Shown piece after piece: positions 1 through 7,109 of a DNA stretch of 45,940 nucleotides. Each line of letters begins with the position of its first letter. The first letter of the stretch is position 1. Origin of the DNA: CAZJHX01 sp964545715 (lineage in GTDB: Bacteria > Myxococcota_A > UBA9042 > GCA-2863065); assembly GCA_964545715.1 (NCBI GenBank), contig CAZJHX010000085.1, positions 1-45,940 on the forward strand. The letters run 5' to 3'. Under the pieces are notes generated by a model. That model was not told where the DNA came from. It was given only the letters and a program-made list of their open reading frames with translations, and made no database searches. The translations under genes and the position numbers were made by a program.

Positions 1-50
1 CTCCGCGCCGTCACCGGTCATCCCGATAAGAGCACGTTCGGAGCACACAA

Positions 51-90
51 GGGGCCGCGAACAGGATGTTCGTGGGGGTAACGTACTAAG
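51..90. repeat. 40-bp direct repeat, copy 1
   Basis: A 40-base block, starting GGGGCCGCG and ending GTACTAAG, is repeated exactly at 124-163 (period 73 bases, 33-base spacer). Each copy contains a perfect 6-bp hairpin, CGAACA-GGA-TGTTCG (58-72 in this copy). The spacer adds two more perfect hairpins: GGGCGC/GCGCCC at 93-108, and GGCCCC/GGGGCC at 115-129 (the latter runs into copy 2). The block lies 3' of the small minus-strand gene at 169-363. Function is unknown; it may be a REP-like element or a structured 3' region. Confidence 0.85.
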
Positions 91-123
91 CAGGGCGCAG
101 GAGCGCCCGCATGAGGCCCCCGA

Positions 124-163
124 GGGGCCGCGAACAGGATGTTCGTGGGGGTAACGTACTAAG
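124..163. repeat. 40-bp direct repeat, copy 2
   Basis: This is an exact second copy of the block at 51-90, with its own CGAACA-GGA-TGTTCG hairpin at 131-145. It ends five bases before the stop codon of the Cys-rich minus-strand gene. The bases following each copy, and those before copy 1, share a loose resemblance (variants of ACGTTNGGAGC near 34 and 167). This hints at an older, longer tandem unit that has decayed. Confidence 0.85.
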
Positions 164-168
164 AGACG

Positions 169-363
169 TTAGGAGCGCGCGAAGGTCTCGCGGTTGCCCT
201 GGCCTTGTTGACACCCGAAGCAGGGGGAGTCCTTGCGCTTGAGGGCGTTGTGGTCGACGAACCAGTCGAGGCAGGTGGACACGGCCACCTGGCTGTTCAT
301 CTTTTTGCATTTGAACTCCGCAGCACCCTTCATCTGGGTCTGCGGCATCAGCGGGTACAGCAT
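169..363 (-). CDS. small Cys-rich putative zinc-binding protein
   Basis: A 64-aa reading frame starting at ATG 363, chosen because GGAG lies six bases upstream. An in-frame ATG at 417 has no such site. The protein has four cysteines: one in a basic FKCKK stretch near residue 19, one in the middle (STCLDW), and a C-terminal CFGCQQG pair. Spacing of this kind is seen in small zinc-ribbon-like proteins of delta-proteobacterial genomes, but I cannot name a family. It is divergent from the OmpA-type lipoprotein at 521 and is followed by the 40-bp repeats. No partner gene is visible. The protein-like composition and the ribosome site support a real gene, but function is unknown. Confidence 0.5.
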   Translation of the reverse strand: MLYPLMPQTQMKGAAEFKCKKMNSQVAVSTCLDWFVDHNALKRKDSPCFGCQQGQGNRETFARS

Positions 364-483
364 TGCTGGCTCCAGTGCTTTGTTTGTTATCGGGCCGCTA
401 CGACGTACTACCAACATTCAGTGAAAACGCAGCGCTCGAGGCTGGGGGGAAGTACTCTTTTTTGCCACCTCGTGTCAAGGGTG

Positions 484-512
484 TTGTCATTTTTTTTCGG
501 GTTCCCTACCTT
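484..512 (+). promoter_or_regulatory. possible sigma70-type promoter for the OmpA lipoprotein
   Basis: TTGTCA (484-489) and TACCTT (507-512) are separated by 17 bases, including a run of eight or more T. The start codon at 521 is only eight bases beyond the -10 candidate and has no Shine-Dalgarno sequence. If this promoter is real, the message would be nearly leaderless. The -10 match is poor. Confidence 0.25.
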
Positions 513-520
513 CCCTGCCC

Positions 521-1294
521 ATGTGGAACGTGCGTACTTGCATCCATCTTCTCCTCATTCTGGTTCTGGCGGCCGGCTGCGGCATCTCCAAGGAGGTGTA
601 CAAGGGCGACGTAGGTCGGTTGCAAAAGCAGATCAACACGCTGGAGACGTCCAACTCGTCGCTGTCGACCGAGTCTACCCAGCAGCGCGAGAAGCTGGCG
701 GCGCTTACCCGGCTGAAGGCCGCGTGTGAGCAGGAGCTTGCGGCCATGAAGAGCCAGGGCGGCCAGCTGAGCACCGAGCTTCGCGGAGCGCTGCAGCGGA
801 TTCGTCAGCTGGAGTCGGTGGCGGCACGTCAGCAGGAGGTGTTCGACTCGCTGACCCGCGCGCTGGGCTCGCTCGTGCGTGCAGGCAAGCTGTCGGTGAG
901 CATTGTCCGCGGGCAGTTCACCGTGCAGATGTCCGACAAGATCCTGTTTGCGTCCGGCAAGTACGGGCTGAAGGCGGAGGCGACCGGCACGCTGCTGGAG
1001 CTGACGCGCATCCTGCGGTCCGTGCCCGGGCGGCGCTACCAGATCACCGGCCACACCGACTCGGACGGGCCCGAGGACTTCAACTGGCGGCTGTCGGGCA
1101 ACCGCTCGCGCGCCGTGATGGACTTCATGATCAAAGAGGGCATGCCGCCTGAGCGCCTGTCCTTTGCCGGCGCCGGCGAGTTTCAGCCGGCCGCGGCCAA
1201 TGACACCCCCGAGAACAAAGCGCAGAACCGCCGCATCGAGGTGGTGCTGGTGCCGGATCTCGAAGCGCTCCTGTCGCCGCTGCGCCGGAAGTGA
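521..1294 (+). CDS. OmpA-family peptidoglycan-binding lipoprotein
   Basis: A 257-aa lipoprotein of the outer-membrane/periplasm. The signal peptide ends in LAAGC (Cys about residue 20). Residues 30-100 are a charged, heptad-like coiled coil (KQINTLETSNSS onward). The C-terminal half is an OmpA/Pal domain: a DKILFASGKYGLK start, the GHTDSDG motif that binds meso-diaminopimelate, and the NRSRAV and NRRIEVVL elements. The expected role is anchoring the envelope to peptidoglycan. Its stop codon overlaps the GTG start of the ABC-F gene (GTGA), so the two are probably translated together. There is no clear ribosome site before the ATG. Confidence 0.88.
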   Translation: MWNVRTCIHLLLILVLAAGCGISKEVYKGDVGRLQKQINTLETSNSSLSTESTQQREKLAALTRLKAACEQELAAMKSQGGQLSTELRGALQRIRQLESVAARQQEVFDSLTRALGSLVRAGKLSVSIVRGQFTVQMSDKILFASGKYGLKAEATGTLLELTRILRSVPGRRYQITGHTDSDGPEDFNWRLSGNRSRAVMDFMIKEGMPPERLSFAGAGEFQPAAANDTPENKAQNRRIEVVLVPDLEALLSPLRRK

Positions 1295-3261
1295 TTCAAC
1301 TCGTCGGAGTCAGCAAGCGCTTCGGTCACAAGCTCCTGTTCGACGAGCTGAGCTGGCACATCCGGCGCGGTGAGCGGATTGGACTGGTCGGGCCCAACGG
1401 CTGCGGCAAGACCACGCTGCTGCGCATCCTCTCGGGCGGCGCGGAGTCGGATGAGGGCCAGGTCGTGCGCTCCAAGGGCGTCGCAGTCGGCCTGCTGGAC
1501 CAGGAGCAGGACTTCTCGGGCGATCGGACCGTCCTGGAGGAGGTGCGCCGCGCCAGCACCGAGATGCAGGAGCTGGAGGCGCGTATCGCAGAGATCGAGG
1601 CGCGCCTGGACGAGCATCGCCCGGGGGATTTGGAGACCTACGGTGAGCTGCAGACCCGGTTCGAGGCCCGCGGCGGCTACATGGCGGAGACCGAGGCGCG
1701 CCGTGTGTTGTGCGGGCTGGGCTTCACCGATGAGGAGCTGAGCCATGCGGCGTCCCGCTTCAGCGGTGGGTGGCGCATGCGGATCTCTTTGGCGCGCCTG
1801 CTGCTGGTCAAGCCCGACGTCCTGCTGTTGGACGAGCCCACAAACCACCTGGATCTGGAGTCCATCGCCTGGCTGGAGACGCACCTGGCGGCTTACGAGG
1901 GCGCGGTTATCACGGTCAGCCACGATCGCTACTATCTGAACCGCGCGTGCAAGCACATCGCGGAGCTCACCACCGGCGGCGTGCGCATCTATACCGGCGA
2001 CTACGACACCTTTTTGGAGCAGCGCGAGAAGGACCGTGAGCTGCTGATCAAGCGCCACGGGCTGCAGCAAAAAGAGATCGCCAAAACCGAGAAGTTCATC
2101 GAGCGCTTTCGGTACAAAAACACCAAGGCGGCGGCGGTGCAGAGCCGGGTGAAGGCACTGGACAAGCTGGAGCGCATCGAGCTGCCGCAGTCGACGCGTG
2201 AGATGCGCGGCTTCAAGTTTCCGCAGCCGGGGCGCAGCGGTCGGTTTGTGGCGGAGCTCAAAGACGTGCGCATGGCGTACGGCGACAACGTGGTCTACGA
2301 CGGGCTGACGCTGGATATCGAGCGCGGCCGCAAAATCGCCCTGGTGGGTGTCAACGGCGCGGGCAAGTCCACGCTGCTGAAGATCCTGGCCGAGGAGGCG
2401 GAGATCAGCGGCGGCGAGCGCAAGCTGGGCCACAACGTCAACTACGGCTACTTCGGGCAGCACCAACTGGAGGACCTGCAGGTGGACCTGACCGTCATGC
2501 AGGAGATGGAAGGCGTCGCGGACATCCAGACCTATCCGCTGGTGCGCGGCATCCTGGGCGCGTTCTTGTTCAGCGGTGATGACGTCAGCAAGCCGGTGGG
2601 CGTGCTCAGCGGCGGTGAGAAGGCGCGTCTGGCGCTGTGCAAGCTGCTGCTGCGCCCCGTGACGCTGATGCTGATGGATGAGCCCACCAGCCACCTGGAC
2701 CTGCAGAGCCGCGCCAGCCTGGAGGACGCGCTGGCCCGCTACACCGGCACGATGGTGGTGGTCAGCCACGATCGCTACTTCATCAACGAGGTGTGCACCC
2801 ACGTGCTGGAGGTCGAGCGGGGCGCCGTGCGGTGGTACCCAGGCAACTACGACGACTATCTGTGGAAGAAGGCGCAGGAGTCCGAGGGCGAGGACGCCGC
2901 GCAGGCCCAGGTCGTGCGCACGTCCGGCGGGCTCAAGGGCCAGGCGGAGGTGGCTCGCCCGGTCGACGACGAGCGGGCCCGAAAGCGCCAGCAGGCCGAG
3001 GAGCGCCAGCGCGTCTACAAGGCCACACGCGCACTGAAGAAAGACCTGGAGGCGGTCCAGACCCGCATCGAGGAGACCGAGGCCCGCATGGCCGCCATAG
3101 ACGAGGAGCTGTCGCAGCCCGAGGCCTATCAGGCGGGCGGACCAGGCCCGCAGCTGCTGCTCGAGCGCGCGGGACTGGAGACGAAGCTGGCCGCCGACTA
3201 CGAGGTCTGGGAGCAGCTGGAAATGGCGATTGAAGAGGCCACCGAGCAAGCTAAAACTTGA
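1291..3261 (+). CDS. ABC-F family ATP-binding protein (ribosome-associated)
   Basis: A 656-aa soluble protein with two ABC ATPase domains and no membrane segments, the ABC-F architecture. Domain 1 has Walker A GPNGCGKTT (about residue 34), signature FSGGWRMR and Walker B LLLDEPTNHLD. A basic linker follows (about residues 240-300). Domain 2 has GVNGAGKST, LSGGEKARLAL and LMLMDEPTSHLD. The C terminus is a coiled coil rich in Glu, Lys and Arg. ABC-F proteins act on the ribosomal E site, in translation rescue or antibiotic protection, or as housekeeping Uup/EttA-like factors. The long coiled coil resembles Uup/YheS types. The GTG start at 1291 overlaps the preceding stop. The exact subfamily is not settled. 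Confidence 0.92.
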   Translation: MIQLVGVSKRFGHKLLFDELSWHIRRGERIGLVGPNGCGKTTLLRILSGGAESDEGQVVRSKGVAVGLLDQEQDFSGDRTVLEEVRRASTEMQELEARIAEIEARLDEHRPGDLETYGELQTRFEARGGYMAETEARRVLCGLGFTDEELSHAASRFSGGWRMRISLARLLLVKPDVLLLDEPTNHLDLESIAWLETHLAAYEGAVITVSHDRYYLNRACKHIAELTTGGVRIYTGDYDTFLEQREKDRELLIKRHGLQQKEIAKTEKFIERFRYKNTKAAAVQSRVKALDKLERIELPQSTREMRGFKFPQPGRSGRFVAELKDVRMAYGDNVVYDGLTLDIERGRKIALVGVNGAGKSTLLKILAEEAEISGGERKLGHNVNYGYFGQHQLEDLQVDLTVMQEMEGVADIQTYPLVRGILGAFLFSGDDVSKPVGVLSGGEKARLALCKLLLRPVTLMLMDEPTSHLDLQSRASLEDALARYTGTMVVVSHDRYFINEVCTHVLEVERGAVRWYPGNYDDYLWKKAQESEGEDAAQAQVVRTSGGLKGQAEVARPVDDERARKRQQAEERQRVYKATRALKKDLEAVQTRIEETEARMAAIDEELSQPEAYQAGGPGPQLLLERAGLETKLAADYEVWEQLEMAIEEATEQAKT

Positions 3262-3293
3262 GTGATGCCGGGTCGCCTCCGATGATTATCAAC

Positions 3294-3305
3294 AGGAGGT
3301 GATCA
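3294..3305 (+). promoter_or_regulatory. extended Shine-Dalgarno site, 12 nt complementary to the 16S tail
   Basis: AGGAGGTGATCA is the full complement of the conserved 3' end of 16S rRNA (anti-SD plus flanking bases). It sits four bases before the ATG at 3310. Most genes in this window have only 4-6 matching bases, so this one appears built for strong translation initiation. Confidence 0.75.
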
Positions 3306-3309
3306 CATT

Positions 3310-4071
3310 ATGGATCGCGAGGCCTTTCTCGAAGCCCTGTTGAACGTCATGGAGCGCAAGGTGCACTGGGCCTGGCCGGCCTTCACCACGGGGGCCGTGC
3401 CCCACTCCCTTCTGCACATCCATCTGGAGCAGGAGTACGAGACCTACGTGCGCGACTTCCCGGTCTATCTGGGCCGCGCTTATGTGCAGTGTCCGCTTGC
3501 GCCCGTCCGCCGCGAGCTGGCCGAAAACCTCTACGAAGAGGAGACCGGCGGCCTGAGTTACGGCACTCCGCACCCGGAGCTCTTCATGCGCTACCCGCGC
3601 GGCCTGGGCATGGACTGCTCGCGCTTTGAAGACGTCTCCCTTCTGCCGGCGGGCCAGCGCTACCGCGACCACCTGGACGACACGACGACCAACCACGGCT
3701 GGGAGATCGCGACCTGCGTGAGCACCCTCTTCCTGGAGGGCACACGCTACGAGCGCGGCGAGGTCGACGACAGCGCCCCCAAGCGCCCGGTCACGCCGCT
3801 GGAGGACCACCCGCTGGTCAAGCATTACGGCCTGCCGCTGGAGTGCCTGGCCCTGACCCGCGCCCACCGAAAGATCGAGGGCGAGCACCGAGGCTCGGCC
3901 TGGCACATCGTGCTGGATTACATCCCGCAGGACTCCCGCGCCAAGGTCATTCCGGCGATGGAGGCCACCCTTCAGCAGTGGCTGGCCTACCGCGACGACG
4001 TGGCCCACGCCTGCGGTGTGCGCAGAGACGACGACGGCGCTCCGTACGTGCCCCTGGCGGCCGCCAGCTGA
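3310..4071 (+). CDS. heme-oxygenase-like fold protein (CADD/TENA/HDO type)
   Basis: A 253-aa soluble protein resembling the PqqC/TENA/CADD group of heme-oxygenase-like oxidases, which often carry a di-metal (di-iron) site made of Glu, Asp and His on helices. Visible candidate ligands are the ENLYEEETGG helix (Glu76-78), His88 in TPHPELF, Glu143 in FLEGT, and Glu192, His193, His199 and Asp203 in the EGEHRGSAWHIVLDY helix. Family members oxidise or cleave small amines, fatty acids or cofactor precursors; the substrate here is unknown. It stands alone between the ABC-F gene and a lipoprotein gene, with an unusually strong ribosome site. The fold assignment is by motif resemblance only. Confidence 0.65.
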   Translation: MDREAFLEALLNVMERKVHWAWPAFTTGAVPHSLLHIHLEQEYETYVRDFPVYLGRAYVQCPLAPVRRELAENLYEEETGGLSYGTPHPELFMRYPRGLGMDCSRFEDVSLLPAGQRYRDHLDDTTTNHGWEIATCVSTLFLEGTRYERGEVDDSAPKRPVTPLEDHPLVKHYGLPLECLALTRAHRKIEGEHRGSAWHIVLDYIPQDSRAKVIPAMEATLQQWLAYRDDVAHACGVRRDDDGAPYVPLAAAS

Positions 4072-4390
4072 CCCCGGTGCGCAAACAATGCGCACGCCAC
4101 CAACAACATTACCCACCCGACGACGTTCTGAATTAGACCGAGGCGGCGCAGTGCCTCGTTTATCCGCGTGGCACACGCCTTGCTCCAGGAAAGGAGCGTA
4201 GGTCTTCCTGGGTGGCGGTGCCTCGAGCTAGAAGCTCATCAAATAAATCAAAAATATCAGTGGATGACTCACCCAACGAGCCACGGCAAGAGGCACCGCT
4301 GCCATCCATTCTATCATCCCTTACGGGGACCGCGCGGACTGCGATTGTGATTTGCAATTCGCCAGTGTCGGCGCGCATATCTTCCTTTCA
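4072..4390. other. 319-base intergenic region with two short hairpins
   Basis: No convincing gene is seen here. Two perfect inverted repeats lie near its left end: GTGCGC/GCGCAC (4077-4095) just after the upstream stop, and CGAGGC/GCCTCG (4139-4158), the latter followed by a short GTTTA. It presumably ends the upstream transcript and holds the promoter of the lipoprotein gene at 4391, but I cannot identify that promoter. The base composition is less GC-rich than that of its neighbours between about 4240 and 4390. Confidence 0.5.
4139..4161 (+). terminator. possible transcription terminator hairpin
   Basis: A six-base perfect stem, CGAGGC/GCCTCG, with an eight-base loop is followed only by GTTTA. 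The T-run is too short for a confident intrinsic terminator, but its place after the 3310-4071 gene fits that role. Confidence 0.3.
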
Positions 4391-4768
4391 ATGTCGTGTG
4401 ATCGGCTCGTTGTTTGTTGCTGGGTGACAGCGCTGCTGGCGACCTCGTTTACCGTTCAGGGGTGCGAGACGTGCCACGCCATCCTCATAGCAGGGCGTCT
4501 GACGGTAGAGCTGTTCGACGCCGACGATGGGGCGCGCATCTGCGACGCCGATGTTTCAACTCAACGGAACGGTGGCAGCGTGAAGGCTCTCAAAGTTGAC
4601 GATTCGGACGGCGGCTGCGTGTACGAGCTGAGCGTGGGTGCGGGGCTCGAGGTCACGATCGAGCACGACCAGTACAACACCCTTGTGACAAATGTGGTCG
4701 GCGAAGAGCGGGACTGTCCGGGGCAGTGGCAGGACCGGCGGCGCGCATACAACCTCCGGCGACGCTGA
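4391..4768 (+). CDS. small putative lipoprotein with carboxypeptidase-regulatory-like domain
   Basis: A 125-aa exported protein if started at ATG 4391. That start gives a short basic N terminus and a hydrophobic segment ending TVQGC; an upstream ATG at 4352 adds 13 unlikely residues. The body (about residues 34-105) reads as a beta-sandwich of the carboxypeptidase-regulatory type: LTVELFDADDGARICDADV, then alternating strands such as LEVTIEHDQYNT. Oddly, the probable lipobox Cys25 is also the first Cys of a CETCH sequence, which would be a heme motif if it were not lipidated. No strong ribosome site is seen. Function is unknown. Confidence 0.55.
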   Translation: MSCDRLVVCCWVTALLATSFTVQGCETCHAILIAGRLTVELFDADDGARICDADVSTQRNGGSVKALKVDDSDGGCVYELSVGAGLEVTIEHDQYNTLVTNVVGEERDCPGQWQDRRRAYNLRRR

Positions 4769-4868
4769 CGCATCGGTCATATGAAGAAAAAATGCATCGG
4801 ATCTGATACAGTGCCGTCCTAGATGTTCGGGGCAGGGGGCGGCCCTCGAACGACTGGAGTGACCAAAC

Positions 4869-7037
4869 ATGCGGCGACTTTCGCTTTTCGCCTGTACTTT
4901 CTTTGTGTTCGGGTGTCAGGACGACGAGCCTGCGGTCAATCCCGATCCCTTCAACATGCACGCGCCTATCGAGCACTGCACCAACTCCGGCAACCCCGGG
5001 GAGGACCTGCAGCTGTTCAATGAGGGCAACCTGACCGGGATCACCTCGTCCGGCAACCCGCTGGCGCCGGTGGACCTGGCCGAGCCGGAGTATGCGCCGT
5101 GGACGAGCGGTCGTGCCATCGCGGCGCACGGGGACCGGCTGGTCGTGGTGGACAAGGCCAATAACGAGCTGGTCGTGCTGGAGCGGGACTCCCTCAAAAA
5201 GCTGATGACGGTGGCTGTGGGCAACCGGCCTGAGCAGGTCGTGATCGCGCCCGACGGCACCGCGTGGGTGACCCTGCGCGGCAGCGGGACCGTGGCGCGT
5301 GTGGAGTCGATCCTGTCGGATCAGCCCAAGGTGACCAGTGTGGCGCTTGGCGTGGAGCCGATGGGTCTGGCGCTGTCGTCCGATGCGACCCGTTTGTACG
5401 TCACCGTGTCCGGCGACTCTCAGTTGGTGCAGCTGGACGCGTTGTCCGGCACCGTGCTGGCGCGGGTCGACACGCTGCCCAACCCGCGCGGCGTAGCGAC
5501 CACCAGCGCCGGTCGCGTGATCGTGGCGCATGTCTATGCCGAGGCCATGGCCTTTACCCCCATGGCGGGGGAGGGCGGCGGCTTCGCCAAAAACGAGTCA
5601 CTGCTGAAGCTGCGCAACGCCAACCCGGCGGCGTTCGTTGTCGAGGCGTATGACGACATCGATCTGGATGAGGCGATCCGGCCGTCGCGCGCGCTGAGCG
5701 TCGTTCGCGACCCGGCCGACGGCGACGCCTACGTGGTGCACGTGCTGACCATGCCCGGCGTTGTCAATCCGGCCACCGAGGTCGAGGTCACCGAAGAGAA
5801 GACGACCCACAGCGGCGGCGGCTACGGTGGGACACCCTCGAGCACCACGACCGTGACGACCAAGCAAGTGCAGCTGCCCGACCTGCCGCGACCCATCGAG
5901 GTCTCCGTCACGCGCATCGCGGACACCGGCAGCGGTCCGTCGGTCAGCCAGTCGGCGCACGCCTTCCCCGTGATCAACAGCAGCGAGGGCTACATTCTCA
6001 GCACCGTCGTCGACCAGCCGTCCGACATCAACCATCACCCGACCAAAAGCCTGCTGTTCGTGACCGGCTACGGCTCGGACAACGTGCTGGTGCTGAACTC
6101 CCGCAACGACGATCCCATGCGCTTCCCGCTGGCGGTCATCGAGGTCGGGCACGCGCCCAAAGCGGTGACCTTCTCGGCGGACGGCTCCAGGGCGTATGTG
6201 CTCAACGAGCATGCGTACACGGTCAGCGTGATCAACATCGACGAGGTGCTGGGCGGCCAGGTTGTGGGCGACCGAATCGCGCCGGTGCACCGGCCGCGGG
6301 CGCTGCAGCCTGAGACGACGTTTGGCAAGGACCCGCTGAGCCAGAAGATCCGCAACGGGCGTCGCGTCTTCACGTTTGCGCAGAACTGGCGCCTGAGCCA
6401 GCGCGGGCGCTTTGCCTGTGCGACCTGCCACCTTGAGGGCACCGAGGACAAGATGACGTGGGTGCTGCCCGACGGCCCACGGCAGACCCCCGCGCTGACC
6501 CACCGGCTGGCCGGCACCGCGCCGTTCAACTGGCGCGGCACCGAGGGCGCGCTGCACGACAACATGTCGCGCACCATTCACCGCATGGGCGGCCAGGGGC
6601 TCAACTGCTATCAGCTGGATGACCTGGAGGAGTTCCTGCTGCACGGCATGCCGGCGCCCCCCGAGAACCCGCATGTCAGCCCCGGCGGCGAGCTGAACGA
6701 GGCGCAGAAGCGCGGCGCCGGGATCTTCTTTGACGCTGAGGTCGGGTGCGCAGACTGCCACGGCGGCGTCGCCAGCAACGACGGGCGGCTGCACGACGTG
6801 GGTACGACCAGCCACGAGCGTGAGCTGCGCTGTGCGGCGGGCGGCGACTGCGAGGCGCCTGTGGTGATCAACACCCCGTCTCTGAAGGGCCTGTACTACA
6901 CGGCGCCGTACCTGCACGACGGCTCGGCCGCCACGCTGCACGACGTTATCGAGCAGACGCTGGATACGATGGGCCGTACCAGCCATTTGACCGACGGCCA
7001 AAAGGCCGATCTGGTCGCCTACCTGCTGACACTCTAG
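4869..7037 (+). CDS. YVTN beta-propeller / di-heme cytochrome c lipoprotein
   Basis: A 722-aa lipoprotein (signal peptide ending VFGC). Residues about 70-470 are a YVTN/NHL-type beta-propeller, with repeats such as RLVVVDKANNELVVLERD, EQVVIAPDGTAWV and KAVTFSADGSRAYVLN. The C-terminal 220 residues resemble MauG/di-heme cytochrome c peroxidases, with two CXXCH heme motifs: CATCH (residue 517, in the CHLEGTEDK context) and CADCH (residue 627). PSLKGLYYTAPYLHDGS is a loop typical of that family. Such proteins do periplasmic redox chemistry; the propeller may dock a substrate or partner. A paralogue with the same layout lies at 30928-33213. GGAG lies nine bases upstream of ATG. An intrinsic terminator follows. 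Confidence 0.88.
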   Translation: MRRLSLFACTFFVFGCQDDEPAVNPDPFNMHAPIEHCTNSGNPGEDLQLFNEGNLTGITSSGNPLAPVDLAEPEYAPWTSGRAIAAHGDRLVVVDKANNELVVLERDSLKKLMTVAVGNRPEQVVIAPDGTAWVTLRGSGTVARVESILSDQPKVTSVALGVEPMGLALSSDATRLYVTVSGDSQLVQLDALSGTVLARVDTLPNPRGVATTSAGRVIVAHVYAEAMAFTPMAGEGGGFAKNESLLKLRNANPAAFVVEAYDDIDLDEAIRPSRALSVVRDPADGDAYVVHVLTMPGVVNPATEVEVTEEKTTHSGGGYGGTPSSTTTVTTKQVQLPDLPRPIEVSVTRIADTGSGPSVSQSAHAFPVINSSEGYILSTVVDQPSDINHHPTKSLLFVTGYGSDNVLVLNSRNDDPMRFPLAVIEVGHAPKAVTFSADGSRAYVLNEHAYTVSVINIDEVLGGQVVGDRIAPVHRPRALQPETTFGKDPLSQKIRNGRRVFTFAQNWRLSQRGRFACATCHLEGTEDKMTWVLPDGPRQTPALTHRLAGTAPFNWRGTEGALHDNMSRTIHRMGGQGLNCYQLDDLEEFLLHGMPAPPENPHVSPGGELNEAQKRGAGIFFDAEVGCADCHGGVASNDGRLHDVGTTSHERELRCAAGGDCEAPVVINTPSLKGLYYTAPYLHDGSAATLHDVIEQTLDTMGRTSHLTDGQKADLVAYLLTL

Positions 7038-7051
7038 CCGTCAGCGCTCAG

Positions 7052-7079
7052 CGTATCGGTCAAACGACCGACGTTTTTT
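7052..7079 (+). terminator. intrinsic terminator
   Basis: The stem CGGTC/GACCG (7057-7070) has a four-base AAAC loop, extended by CGT/ACG across a two-base bulge. It is followed immediately by six T (7074-7079). It lies 14 bases after the stop of the propeller/cytochrome gene, so that gene is probably a separate transcript from 7110 onward. Confidence 0.85.
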
Positions 7080-7109
7080 CACGCCCCCAAGTGCCAGACT
7101 GCTCTGGGG

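Noticed and set aside
51..163. CRISPR array (40-base repeats, 33-base spacer)
   Set aside because: Only two copies exist. No third copy lies at the expected place within 1-17, the spacer is itself palindromic, and no cas genes are present in the window.
124..180. Integron attC site beside a small cassette-like gene
   Set aside because: GTTAGGA resembles an R-box, but no matching complementary R-box is present at the proper distance and there is no integrase.
205..729. Long plus-strand frame overlapping the OmpA lipoprotein start
   Set aside because: Its translation is low-complexity and in the wrong frame to the clear lipoprotein at 521; it is a by-product of GC-rich codon usage.
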